A stretch of DNA of 29,782 nt from UBA11373 sp035291545 (GTDB lineage: Bacteria; Actinomycetota; Acidimicrobiia; Spongiisociales; UBA11373): positions 1 through 29,782 of the forward strand of contig DATDRW010000027.1 in NCBI GenBank assembly GCA_035291545.1. Direction: 5' to 3'. Below the pieces are notes generated by a model that worked only from the letters and a program-made list of their open reading frames with translations, was not told where the DNA came from and searched no databases. Of the stretch, positions 7,214-14,479 are shown piece by piece. How positions within the stretch are numbered: the stretch's first letter is position 1; every line of letters begins with the position of its first letter. The position numbers were made by a program, and so were the translations under genes.

Positions 7214-8974
7214 ATGCCGCCCATGGACTCCGTGCTCGTGGCCAACCGCGGCGAGATCGCGGTCCGGGTGCTCCGCGGAGTGAAGGAATCGGGGTTCCGG
7301 GCGATTGCCGTGTACTCGGAGATCGACCGCGACGCGGCGCACGTCCGGTGCGCCGACGAGGCGTGGAACATCGGACCCGCCCCCGCCGCCGAGTCCTACC
7401 TCGACATCGACAGCATCCTGCGGGTCGCTTCTCAGTCGAAGGCTCGCGCCGTCCACCCCGGCTACGGGTTCCTCGCCGAGAATGCCGGATTCGCCCGCCG
7501 GGTGATCGAGGCGGGCTTGGTCTGGGTGGGACCGCCCCCCGAAGCGATCACCGCCATGGGTGACAAGATCTCGTCGCGAAAGGTGGCGGAGAAGGCGGGG
7601 GTAGCCGGCGTTCCGGGCACGCTGGAGCCACTCAAGACCGTCGACTCGGTGCGAGCCGCGGCCGCGAGGTTCGGCTACCCGATCGCAATCAAGGCGGCGC
7701 ACGGCGGTGGCGGGAAGGGCATGCGCATCGTGCACCGCGAGGACGAGGTCGCACCGGCGTTCGAGGCGGCTCGCCGCGAGGCCGACGCCTACTTCAAGAA
7801 CCCTGAGGTGTACGTCGAGAAATACCTCAAGAGCCCACGTCACGTCGAGGCGCAGATCATCATCGATCGCCACGGGAACGGGGTCTTCCTCGGCGAGCGC
7901 GACTGCTCCCTGCAGCGCCGACACCAGAAGCTCATCGAGGAGTCCCCTTCGACGGCGCTCTCCGAGAAGCAGCGCAAGGCCCTCGGCAAGGCGGCGTTGA
8001 GTGTGGCCAAGGCCGCCGGCTACGAGAACGCCGGCACCGTCGAGTTTCTCCTCGACGCCGTCGGAGACATCTACTTCCTCGAGATGAACACCCGCTTGCA
8101 GGTGGAGCACACCGTCACCGAGATGGTCACCGGCATCGATCTCGTCCGTGAACAGCTCCGGGTCGCAATGGGCGAGCCGTTGTCGTTCTCCGAGGTGAAC
8201 CCGCGGGGCCACGCGATCGAGTTCCGTGTCAACGCCGAGGACCCGGCCTCCGGATTCCTCCCCAGCCCGGGTCAGATCGTGGACTACCAGGAGCCGGGTG
8301 GGTTCGGGATCAGGGTCGACAGCGGCTATGGCGCAGGCTCGGCGATCAGCCAGTACTACGACAATCTGGTCGCCAAGCTCACCGTCTGGGGCCGTGATCG
8401 CGACGAGGCGATCACGAGGGCGCGGAGGGCGCTGCGCGAGTTCACCATCACCGGGATCGCCACCACGATCCCCTTCCATCTGATCGCCCTCGAGTCACCC
8501 TCCTTTCTCACCGGGACGCATCACACCCGCACGGTCGAGGACGACATGGACCTCGGCGCGGTAAAGCACCCGACTCCCCCCCAGCTCCCGGAAGAAGAGG
8601 AACTGGCCGAGCGACAATTGACGGTCGAGGTGGGCGGCCGGCGATTCGTGGTCAGGGTGTGGACGCCCGACACCGGATCCGCCCCGGCCCCATCGGGGAG
8701 GCGCCCCACCCCGCGGCGCCGACCCCCCAAGCTCGCCCAGGTCTCGGCGGCGGGCGCCAACTCCGGTGCCGTGACCGCCCCGATGCAGGGAACGATCGTA
8801 AAGGTGCACCACAAGGCGGGCGAGCGGGTGACGACGGGAGAACCCCTCTTCATCCTCGAGGCGATGAAGATGGAGAACGAGGTTCGCTCGCCCGTCGACG
8901 GTGAGATCGTCGATCTGCGAGTGCAGCCGGGCGACCGGGTGGCCGGCGGAGCGGTCCTCGCCATCATCCGCTGA
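7214..8974 (+). CDS. pccA: Acyl-CoA carboxylase alpha subunit: biotin carboxylase fused to BCCP
   Basis: 586 aa. The biotin carboxylase part starts with VLVANRGEIAVRV, has the ATP-grasp glycine loop around residues 163-170 (HGGGGKGM), and EMNTRLQVEHTVTE from Glu290, which includes metal-binding Glu/Asn and the catalytic Arg. A Pro/Arg-rich linker (about 495-520) leads to a biotin carrier domain whose EAMKMENE motif carries the biotinylated Lys552. It carboxylates its own biotin with ATP and bicarbonate, then delivers CO2 to the beta subunit at 5662-7212. It begins one base after the beta stop codon, without a clear Shine-Dalgarno, so translational re-initiation is likely; Met4 (7223) is an alternative start. 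The order beta-alpha and the fused BC-BCCP are typical of actinobacterial acetyl/propionyl-CoA carboxylases. Confidence 0.93.
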   Translation: MPPMDSVLVANRGEIAVRVLRGVKESGFRAIAVYSEIDRDAAHVRCADEAWNIGPAPAAESYLDIDSILRVASQSKARAVHPGYGFLAENAGFARRVIEAGLVWVGPPPEAITAMGDKISSRKVAEKAGVAGVPGTLEPLKTVDSVRAAAARFGYPIAIKAAHGGGGKGMRIVHREDEVAPAFEAARREADAYFKNPEVYVEKYLKSPRHVEAQIIIDRHGNGVFLGERDCSLQRRHQKLIEESPSTALSEKQRKALGKAALSVAKAAGYENAGTVEFLLDAVGDIYFLEMNTRLQVEHTVTEMVTGIDLVREQLRVAMGEPLSFSEVNPRGHAIEFRVNAEDPASGFLPSPGQIVDYQEPGGFGIRVDSGYGAGSAISQYYDNLVAKLTVWGRDRDEAITRARRALREFTITGIATTIPFHLIALESPSFLTGTHHTRTVEDDMDLGAVKHPTPPQLPEEEELAERQLTVEVGGRRFVVRVWTPDTGSAPAPSGRRPTPRRRPPKLAQVSAAGANSGAVTAPMQGTIVKVHHKAGERVTTGEPLFILEAMKMENEVRSPVDGEIVDLRVQPGDRVAGGAVLAIIR

Positions 8975-9021
8975 GCCTCAGCCGAGAGCGATCAAACCCA
9001 CCGCACCCGCGGCCCCGTCGC

Positions 9022-10608
9022 TCATGAACCGGGACGGTGATGACCGAACACGCCGGCCAGCGCCCCGGAGACCTCACCCACCGTCGCCCCGGCGAGGAGT
9101 GCCAGCTTCATCGGGGGAAGCAAATTGGCATCGTCGGCGGCGGCGGCGCGCACCCGGTCGAGCGCGGCAGTCACCTCGGCCGGTTTCCTCGCCGCGCGCC
9201 ACGCCTCGAGGCGTGCGATCTGCTCACGCTCGAGAGCGGGGTCGACGGCGAGCGTGGGCACGGTGCCGTCGTCCGGGTCGGTGAATCGATTCACCCCCAC
9301 CACCACCGCGGCGCCCGACTCGACGCGTTGTGCCTCGCGGTAGGCCGATTCCTCGATCAGACGCTGCACCACCCCCGACTCGACCGCGGCCACCGCGCCC
9401 CCGGCGGCTTCGATCTCGCCCATGATGCGGCGGATCGCCGTTTCCAGGGCATCGGTGAGCGATTCGAGGAAGTAGGAACCGGCCAGCGGATCGACGGTGT
9501 CCGCGACCCCGGACTCGTACCCGATGATCTGCTGGGTGCGCAACGCGATCTTCGCCGAGTGCTCCGTCGGCAACCCCAGCGCCTCATCGAAGGCGTTGGT
9601 GTGAAGCGATTGGGTGCCGCCGAGAACCGCGGCGAGCGCCTGCAGAGTGGTGCGCACGATATTGTTCTCGGGCTGCTGGGCGCTGAGCGAGCTCCCCGCG
9701 GTCTGGGTGTGGAAGCGCATCTTCCACGAGTCGGGGTGCTTCGCCCCGACTCGGTCCCGCATCTCCGCCGCCCAGATCCGGCGAGCCGCCCGGTACTTGG
9801 CGATCTCCTCGAAGAAGTTGCTGTGCCCGTTCCAGAAGAAGGACAGCCGGGGAGCAAAGGCATCGACGTCGAGTCCGGCAGCGATCGCGGCCGCCACGTA
9901 GGCGAGGCCGTTGCTCAGGGTGATGGCAACCTCCTCGGCAGCCGTCGCACCCGCCTCCCGGACGTGGTAGCCGCTGATCGAGATCGTGTTCCACGACGGC
10001 AGCCGGTCGCGGCAGTACGCAAAGAGGTCGGTGACCAGCCTCATCGACGGACGGGGCGGGTAGATGTAGGTACCGCGGGCGGCGTACTCCTTGAGGATGT
10101 CGTTCTGGACCGTGCCGCGGATCCGGTTGGGCGAAACCCCGGACTCCTCGGCGACGATCTCGTAGAGCAGTAGCAGGATCGCCGCGGTGGCGTTGATCGT
10201 CATCGAGGTCGACACCTCGCCGAGCGGGATTCCGGCGAGGAGGGTTCGCATGTCCTCCAGCGAGTCGACGGCGACACCGACCTTGCCGACCTCTCCTCGG
10301 GCAAGCGCGGCATCGGAATCCAGCCCCATCTGGGTGGGGAGATCGAATGCGACCGAGAGCCCGGTCTGGCCCGCCGCCAGCAGGCTGTGAAAGCGCTCAT
10401 TGGTGGCGGCGGCGGTGCCGAAACCAGCGTATTGACGCATCGTCCACAGCCGACCGCGGTACATCGTCGGATGGGGCCCGCGCGTGAACGGGTACTCCCC
10501 CGGTTCACCGAGCGCACGGCCGGGGTCCCACGCGTCGAGGGCCGCGGGGCCGTAGACGGCGTCGATCTCGATGCCGCTCGTCGTTCGGCGGGGGTTGTCG
10601 GGGGTCAT
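9022..10608 (-). CDS. Methylmalonyl-CoA mutase large (catalytic) subunit, without the B12-binding domain
   Basis: A 528-aa TIM-barrel subunit. It converts (R)-methylmalonyl-CoA to succinyl-CoA using adenosylcobalamin. Substrate-contact residues match the Propionibacterium enzyme with conserved spacing: Tyr60 in RQYAGFG (Y89 there), Arg178 in AARGTYIYPP (R207) and His215 in GYHVREAG (H244). Tyr plus Arg at the first two positions favour methylmalonyl-CoA over isobutyryl-CoA (Phe/Gln in IcmA). The chain stops before any DxHxxG cobalamin motif, so a separate small subunit is required and none is seen in this window. It converges on the carboxylase operon (47-bp gap) and is divergent from the PBP gene. 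No Shine-Dalgarno precedes ATG 10608, so the transcript may be leaderless. Confidence 0.93.
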   Translation of the reverse strand: MTPDNPRRTTSGIEIDAVYGPAALDAWDPGRALGEPGEYPFTRGPHPTMYRGRLWTMRQYAGFGTAAATNERFHSLLAAGQTGLSVAFDLPTQMGLDSDAALARGEVGKVGVAVDSLEDMRTLLAGIPLGEVSTSMTINATAAILLLLYEIVAEESGVSPNRIRGTVQNDILKEYAARGTYIYPPRPSMRLVTDLFAYCRDRLPSWNTISISGYHVREAGATAAEEVAITLSNGLAYVAAAIAAGLDVDAFAPRLSFFWNGHSNFFEEIAKYRAARRIWAAEMRDRVGAKHPDSWKMRFHTQTAGSSLSAQQPENNIVRTTLQALAAVLGGTQSLHTNAFDEALGLPTEHSAKIALRTQQIIGYESGVADTVDPLAGSYFLESLTDALETAIRRIMGEIEAAGGAVAAVESGVVQRLIEESAYREAQRVESGAAVVVGVNRFTDPDDGTVPTLAVDPALEREQIARLEAWRAARKPAEVTAALDRVRAAAADDANLLPPMKLALLAGATVGEVSGALAGVFGHHRPGS

Positions 10609-10685
10609 CGGTACACTCGGCGTGGTCGGACGGATGCTAACCAGGGGAACCCGGCCGATCCCCGCGACGTCTCCTAGGACGCGGC
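10609..10685. promoter_or_regulatory. Divergent intergenic region, mutase / class A PBP
   Basis: 77 bp separating two divergent genes and therefore expected to hold promoters for both. TAGCAT at 10639-10634 on the minus strand resembles a -10 hexamer but has no good -35 partner at 17 bp. AGGA at about 10675 probably serves as the PBP ribosome site. Confidence 0.35.
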
Positions 10686-13160
10686 ATGGACATCTCTATC
10701 CACGAAGCCGAACGCCTCGAACAGCAGGGACGCCGCTTTACCGCGGCGGCGATCCTCGCCGCCATCGTCGTCATCGCCTCGACGTGGTTCGGCCTGTTCG
10801 TGTTCCTCGGGGCCAACAGCGCCCACGGCACCCTCCAGGACCTACGCAATTCGTGGATACCCGACGTCGAGTCGATGGGCCTCGATCTCCCCGACCTGTC
10901 GCGGCTCTCGTCCGTGTACACCGCGGACGAGGTTCTGCTCGGCCAGCTGACCGAGCGCAACAGCCAGCCGACCGTGTTCGACGAAATCCCCAACCTCGTC
11001 ATCGGTGCGGTGCTCTCCGCCGAGGACGAGGACTTCATGGAGCACAGCGGCGTGGACTACGAGGCAGTAGTCAGAGCGCTCATCGAGGATCTCGGGGGCG
11101 GACCCACCCAGGGTGGATCGACCATCACCCAGCAGGTGGTGAAGCAGAACTTCGTCGGAAGCGAGTCGACCCTCAAGCGCAAGGTCGCCGAGGCCACGAT
11201 TGCCATCGAACTCGAAAGGCGGTTCACCAAGGAGCAGATCCTCGAGTTCTACCTGAACTCGGTCTTCTTCGGTGAGAACGCCTACGGGGTGACCGCCGCG
11301 GCCGAGGAGTACTTCGGCAAGACGCTCGACCAGCTCACGATCGCAGAGGCGGCGGCTCTGCCCGTCCCCATCCGCAACCCGTTCCTCTACAACCTGCGCA
11401 ACGACAGCGAGATCCCCCTGAGGGCCCGGGACGCCGTGATCGACAACATGGTCGAGGAGGGGTACATCACGGCGGCAGATGGGGACGCCGCCAAGGCCGA
11501 GCCGATCAGGACCGTGGTCCACGAGGAGTTCCTCGATCCGGCACCCCAGGTGCTCATGGCGGCACGGGACACCGTGCTCAACGACGCCCGCTACGGCCTC
11601 GGGGCGACCTTCCTGCAACGCAAGCGGGCGCTGTTCGGATGTCCTGCGGACGACACCGAGTGTGAGGGCGGCGGCGGCCTCAAGATCTACACCACGGTCG
11701 ATTTCCGCCTCCAGGGGGAGGCGCGGCGGATCCTCCAGGAGTGGTTCCCCCCGGGCAACGATCTTCCCACCGGGGCCATCGCCATGGTCGACAACCGCAC
11801 CGGCGCCACCCTGGTGATGGCATCGGGGCTGGACTTCGGCACCGACTTTGAGGCCGGACAGCGCCAGTACGACCTGGCCACCAAGGGTCGGCGCAATCCC
11901 GGCTCTGCCTTCAAGCCGTTCGGCCTCGTCGCCGCCCTCGAGCAGGGGATCCCGCTCAACTCGTATTGGGACTTCACGACCCCGCAAACCCTCGACTTCG
12001 GCGGCATCGAACCCTACGTCTGCCGCAACGCCGGCTCCAACGAGCCGGGGATTCGCACCCTGGAAGAAGCGTTGTACCGCTCCACGAACACGGTGTTCTG
12101 CCAGGTGTCGATCGCGGTCGGGCCGGAGAACATCGTCGACGTGGCTCACCGCATGGGGATCAGGTCGCCCCTCGGGGCCAATCCCGCGATCGTGCTCGGT
12201 TCCGAGGCGGTGAGTCCCCTGGAGATGGCCTCGGCGTTCTCGACGATCGCCAACTACGGGCTCCGCACCGACAACTACCTGATCGAGCGGATCGAGGACG
12301 CCGACGGCAACATCGTGTACCAGCATCAGATCGAGGCCACCCAGGTGCTCGAGCCCGCCCTCAGCGCCGCGGTGCTGAACACGATGGAGAAGGTGATCTC
12401 GCACGGAACGGGTGGAAACGCCTACCTCGGCCGTCCCCAATTCGGCAAGACCGGCACCCATGAGGCCTACCGCGACGCATGGTACGTCGGCGGCATCCCT
12501 CAGGTCACCACCGCGGTGTGGGTCGGGTATCCCGATGCCCAGATCGAGATGCGCAACCTCACCGTTAAGCCCGACCGGGAGGACCGGGAGACCATCCCTC
12601 GTATGTTCGGATCGAGCGCACCCGCACCCATCTGGCAGGAGTTCATGGAGATCGTGGTCGCCGACATGCCGGTCGAGGACTTCCCACCCGACCCGGCCGG
12701 CACCGACGTGTATTACGCCACCCCGCGGATCTCGATGCCGGACGTGATCGGCCTCGACTTCGAGGACGCCACCGAAGAGCTGCTCCACGCTGGTCTCAAC
12801 GTCGACGTCAAGGCGGTGAACTCGGACGAGCCCGAGGGCACCGTCGTCGCCTCCGACCCCGAACCCGGCGAGCGGGTGCGTCAGGGAACGGTGGTCGAGA
12901 TCGAGGTGTCGAACGGGCTGTCGCCGACGCTCGTCCTCCCCGATCTGATCGGTCTGACCCGAAACCAGGCGGACCAACAGCTGAACGCACTGCGCGACAG
13001 CACCAACATCGCCTTCACGTGGATGTTCGAAGACGTGGCCGCGACCGTCGAGACGGACGACGGCCGGGTACAGGCGATGGTCCCCGGCCCCGGGTCGGCG
13101 ATCGTCGAGAACGACCAGATCCTGATCACGGTCTGGCGGTACCAGGCGCCCACTCCCTGA
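10686..13160 (+). CDS. Class A penicillin-binding protein (glycosyltransferase + transpeptidase) with two PASTA domains
   Basis: An 824-aa bifunctional peptidoglycan synthase. One transmembrane helix lies at about 18-42. The GT51 glycosyltransferase domain has the catalytic Glu113 in SAEDEDFMEHSGVD, GGSTITQQ at 143-150 and the RKVAEATIAIELER segment. The transpeptidase domain has the three penicillin-binding motifs: SAFK with nucleophile Ser407, STN at 466-468 and KTGT at 588-591. Two PASTA repeats finish the protein, at about 684-748 (MPDVIGLDFEDA) and about 752-820 (LPDLIGLTRNQA). This is the PonA2-like layout of actinobacteria. The enzyme polymerises lipid II and crosslinks stem peptides outside the membrane, and the PASTA domains probably bind muropeptides or wall. 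No PknB-type kinase is nearby. All motifs look intact. Confidence 0.95.
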   Translation: MDISIHEAERLEQQGRRFTAAAILAAIVVIASTWFGLFVFLGANSAHGTLQDLRNSWIPDVESMGLDLPDLSRLSSVYTADEVLLGQLTERNSQPTVFDEIPNLVIGAVLSAEDEDFMEHSGVDYEAVVRALIEDLGGGPTQGGSTITQQVVKQNFVGSESTLKRKVAEATIAIELERRFTKEQILEFYLNSVFFGENAYGVTAAAEEYFGKTLDQLTIAEAAALPVPIRNPFLYNLRNDSEIPLRARDAVIDNMVEEGYITAADGDAAKAEPIRTVVHEEFLDPAPQVLMAARDTVLNDARYGLGATFLQRKRALFGCPADDTECEGGGGLKIYTTVDFRLQGEARRILQEWFPPGNDLPTGAIAMVDNRTGATLVMASGLDFGTDFEAGQRQYDLATKGRRNPGSAFKPFGLVAALEQGIPLNSYWDFTTPQTLDFGGIEPYVCRNAGSNEPGIRTLEEALYRSTNTVFCQVSIAVGPENIVDVAHRMGIRSPLGANPAIVLGSEAVSPLEMASAFSTIANYGLRTDNYLIERIEDADGNIVYQHQIEATQVLEPALSAAVLNTMEKVISHGTGGNAYLGRPQFGKTGTHEAYRDAWYVGGIPQVTTAVWVGYPDAQIEMRNLTVKPDREDRETIPRMFGSSAPAPIWQEFMEIVVADMPVEDFPPDPAGTDVYYATPRISMPDVIGLDFEDATEELLHAGLNVDVKAVNSDEPEGTVVASDPEPGERVRQGTVVEIEVSNGLSPTLVLPDLIGLTRNQADQQLNALRDSTNIAFTWMFEDVAATVETDDGRVQAMVPGPGSAIVENDQILITVWRYQAPTP

Positions 13161-13226
13161 GGAACCTTTCGCGTTCTCGTTCTCTGTACTTGATGGTATT
13201 TAGGGACATGTGATATCTCATAGGGC
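13161..13226 (+). promoter_or_regulatory. AT-richer leader upstream of the 143-aa gene, possible promoter
   Basis: This 66-bp gap is clearly richer in A/T than its surroundings. It contains TTGATG (13190-13195), a 17-bp spacer and then ATATCT (13213-13218), which sits at promoter spacing but matches the -10 consensus poorly. An AGGG lies only one base before ATG 13227, too close for a normal ribosome site, so a leaderless transcript is possible. No terminator hairpin for the PBP gene is visible. Confidence 0.3.
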
Positions 13227-13658
13227 ATGACCGCTGCGGTGCCCGGGATACTCCGTCGAGATGATCGTCCTCCCATCGAGATGGATGCCGCGCCAGCCCC
13301 GGGCACCGTGGCGGCCTCCCGACCCACCGTCCTCCCCCGGCCGTGGATCCGGGCGGGCTACCGTCCCGGCCCGGCCTCCGGTCATCACCCGGCCGATGCC
13401 GCGGTGCGGCGCTACTGGACGGCCCTCATCGGCCCCGGAGCCGTCGCCGACCTCCTCCGGCTGATCGCAGCCGCCCGCTCGGGTCGCCTGCTCCGCGAAC
13501 CGCTCCATCTGGCGGTGCTCGCCGCCGAGGAGCTGGCGCATCTGGCGCCGGGCCTGGTGCTCGTCTCCGCGACGGTTCCCCACCTCGACGAGGGACGGAT
13601 CGCCCGGCTGCGCCCCTCCCTGCGTGCCGAGTACCGGGCCCTCATCTCCCCCACCTGA
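13227..13658 (+). CDS. Hypothetical protein, 143 aa, unknown function
   Basis: I do not recognise this protein. The N-terminal about 45 residues are Pro/Ala/Arg-rich and probably disordered. The C-terminal part (about 58-143) is predicted helical, with amphipathic stretches such as GPGAVADLLRLIAAA and LHLAVLAAEELAHLA; there is no transmembrane segment or signal peptide. It is accepted as real because it fills the space between the PBP gene and the sirtuin in the same orientation, follows an AT-richer leader, ends 22 bp before the sirtuin start, and shows a consistent high-GC third-position pattern. An open frame on the opposite strand overlaps it and its sirtuin neighbour but does not resemble a protein. 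Start 13227 is the first ATG; an internal ATG at 13281 is possible. Confidence 0.55.
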   Translation: MTAAVPGILRRDDRPPIEMDAAPAPGTVAASRPTVLPRPWIRAGYRPGPASGHHPADAAVRRYWTALIGPGAVADLLRLIAAARSGRLLREPLHLAVLAAEELAHLAPGLVLVSATVPHLDEGRIARLRPSLRAEYRALISPT

Positions 13659-13680
13659 CTCCGACGTAGCATCACGGCCG

Positions 13681-14439
13681 ATGACGACGATCGACGACGT
13701 CGTGCGGCTGCTTGTCGGCCGGAGTCGGATTCTGGTATTCACCGGCGCCGGCATTTCCACGGAATCGGGGATCCCCGATTTCCGGGGTCCCGACGGGGTG
13801 TGGACCCGGGTCGATCCCGAGGACTTCACCATCGACCGGTACCTCATCGATCCGGAGGTGCGGCGCCGCTCGTGGATGGGCCGCGCCGCGGCCGGGCTCC
13901 TCGACGCCCTTCCCAACCAGGGCCACTTTGCCGTCACCCGCCTGTGGGAAGCCGGAGTGATGGTCGGCTGCGTCACCCAGAACGTGGACGGTCTCCACTC
14001 CGCGGCAGGACTCCCCGGCGAGGCGCTCGTCGAACTCCACGGGACCGCAAACACGACGTCCTGCATCACCTGCGGGGCCACCGTGGGTACCCGGGAGGTG
14101 ATGGCCCGAATCGGGTCGGGTGACGACGATCCTGCCTGCCGCGAATGCGGCGGCATCCTCAAGGCGGACGTGGTGTTCTTCGGGGAGGCCCTCCCCGCTC
14201 GGGCGATGGAGCGCGCCATGGCATGGGCCGGTACCGCAGATGCCGTGATCACCGTCGGCACCACCCTCTCCGTGTTCCCGGCAGCCGCGATCCCGCTCGA
14301 GGTGGCGGATCGGGGGAACCCGTTCGTGATCATCAACCGCGGTCCGACGGACCTCGATCCCATCGCCGACCTGGTGGTGGACGCCGCCGCCGGCGAGGCG
14401 TTGTCCCGGCTCGTCGCCGGCATGGCGCTCCCTACATAA
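13681..14439 (+). CDS. NAD-dependent protein deacylase, Sir2 family
   Basis: 252 aa. The NAD-binding motif GAGISTESGIPDFRG begins at residue 22. TQNVDGLH is at 99-106 and the catalytic base is His120 in VELHGTANT. A structural zinc site is formed by Cys128/Cys131 and Cys153/Cys156. VGTTLSVFPAAAIP near the C-terminus is the usual second NAD-contact region. Sirtuins remove acetyl or other acyl groups from lysines and make O-acyl-ADP-ribose and nicotinamide. In bacteria, acyl-CoA synthetases are well-known targets, which would fit a genome region rich in acyl-CoA enzymes, but that link is inference. The start at 13681 is chosen because the frame upstream is Pro/Ser-rich and overlaps the preceding gene. 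The gap after it is 40 bp. Confidence 0.95.
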   Translation: MTTIDDVVRLLVGRSRILVFTGAGISTESGIPDFRGPDGVWTRVDPEDFTIDRYLIDPEVRRRSWMGRAAAGLLDALPNQGHFAVTRLWEAGVMVGCVTQNVDGLHSAAGLPGEALVELHGTANTTSCITCGATVGTREVMARIGSGDDDPACRECGGILKADVVFFGEALPARAMERAMAWAGTADAVITVGTTLSVFPAAAIPLEVADRGNPFVIINRGPTDLDPIADLVVDAAAGEALSRLVAGMALPT

Positions 14440-14479
14440 AGCAGTCAACCGCGCCACTTTTGGTTCCGATGCGGAAGGT

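Noticed and set aside
5557..7371. Long open frame antisense to the carboxyltransferase gene
   Set aside because: The plus-strand gene is unambiguous, and the antisense product has the low-complexity look of a GC-driven shadow frame.
10842..12977. Very long open frame antisense to the class A PBP gene (711 codons)
   Set aside because: It is a composition effect of high-GC codon use. The sense strand carries all catalytic PBP motifs, while the antisense product is His/Asp/Val/Gly-rich with no domain pattern.
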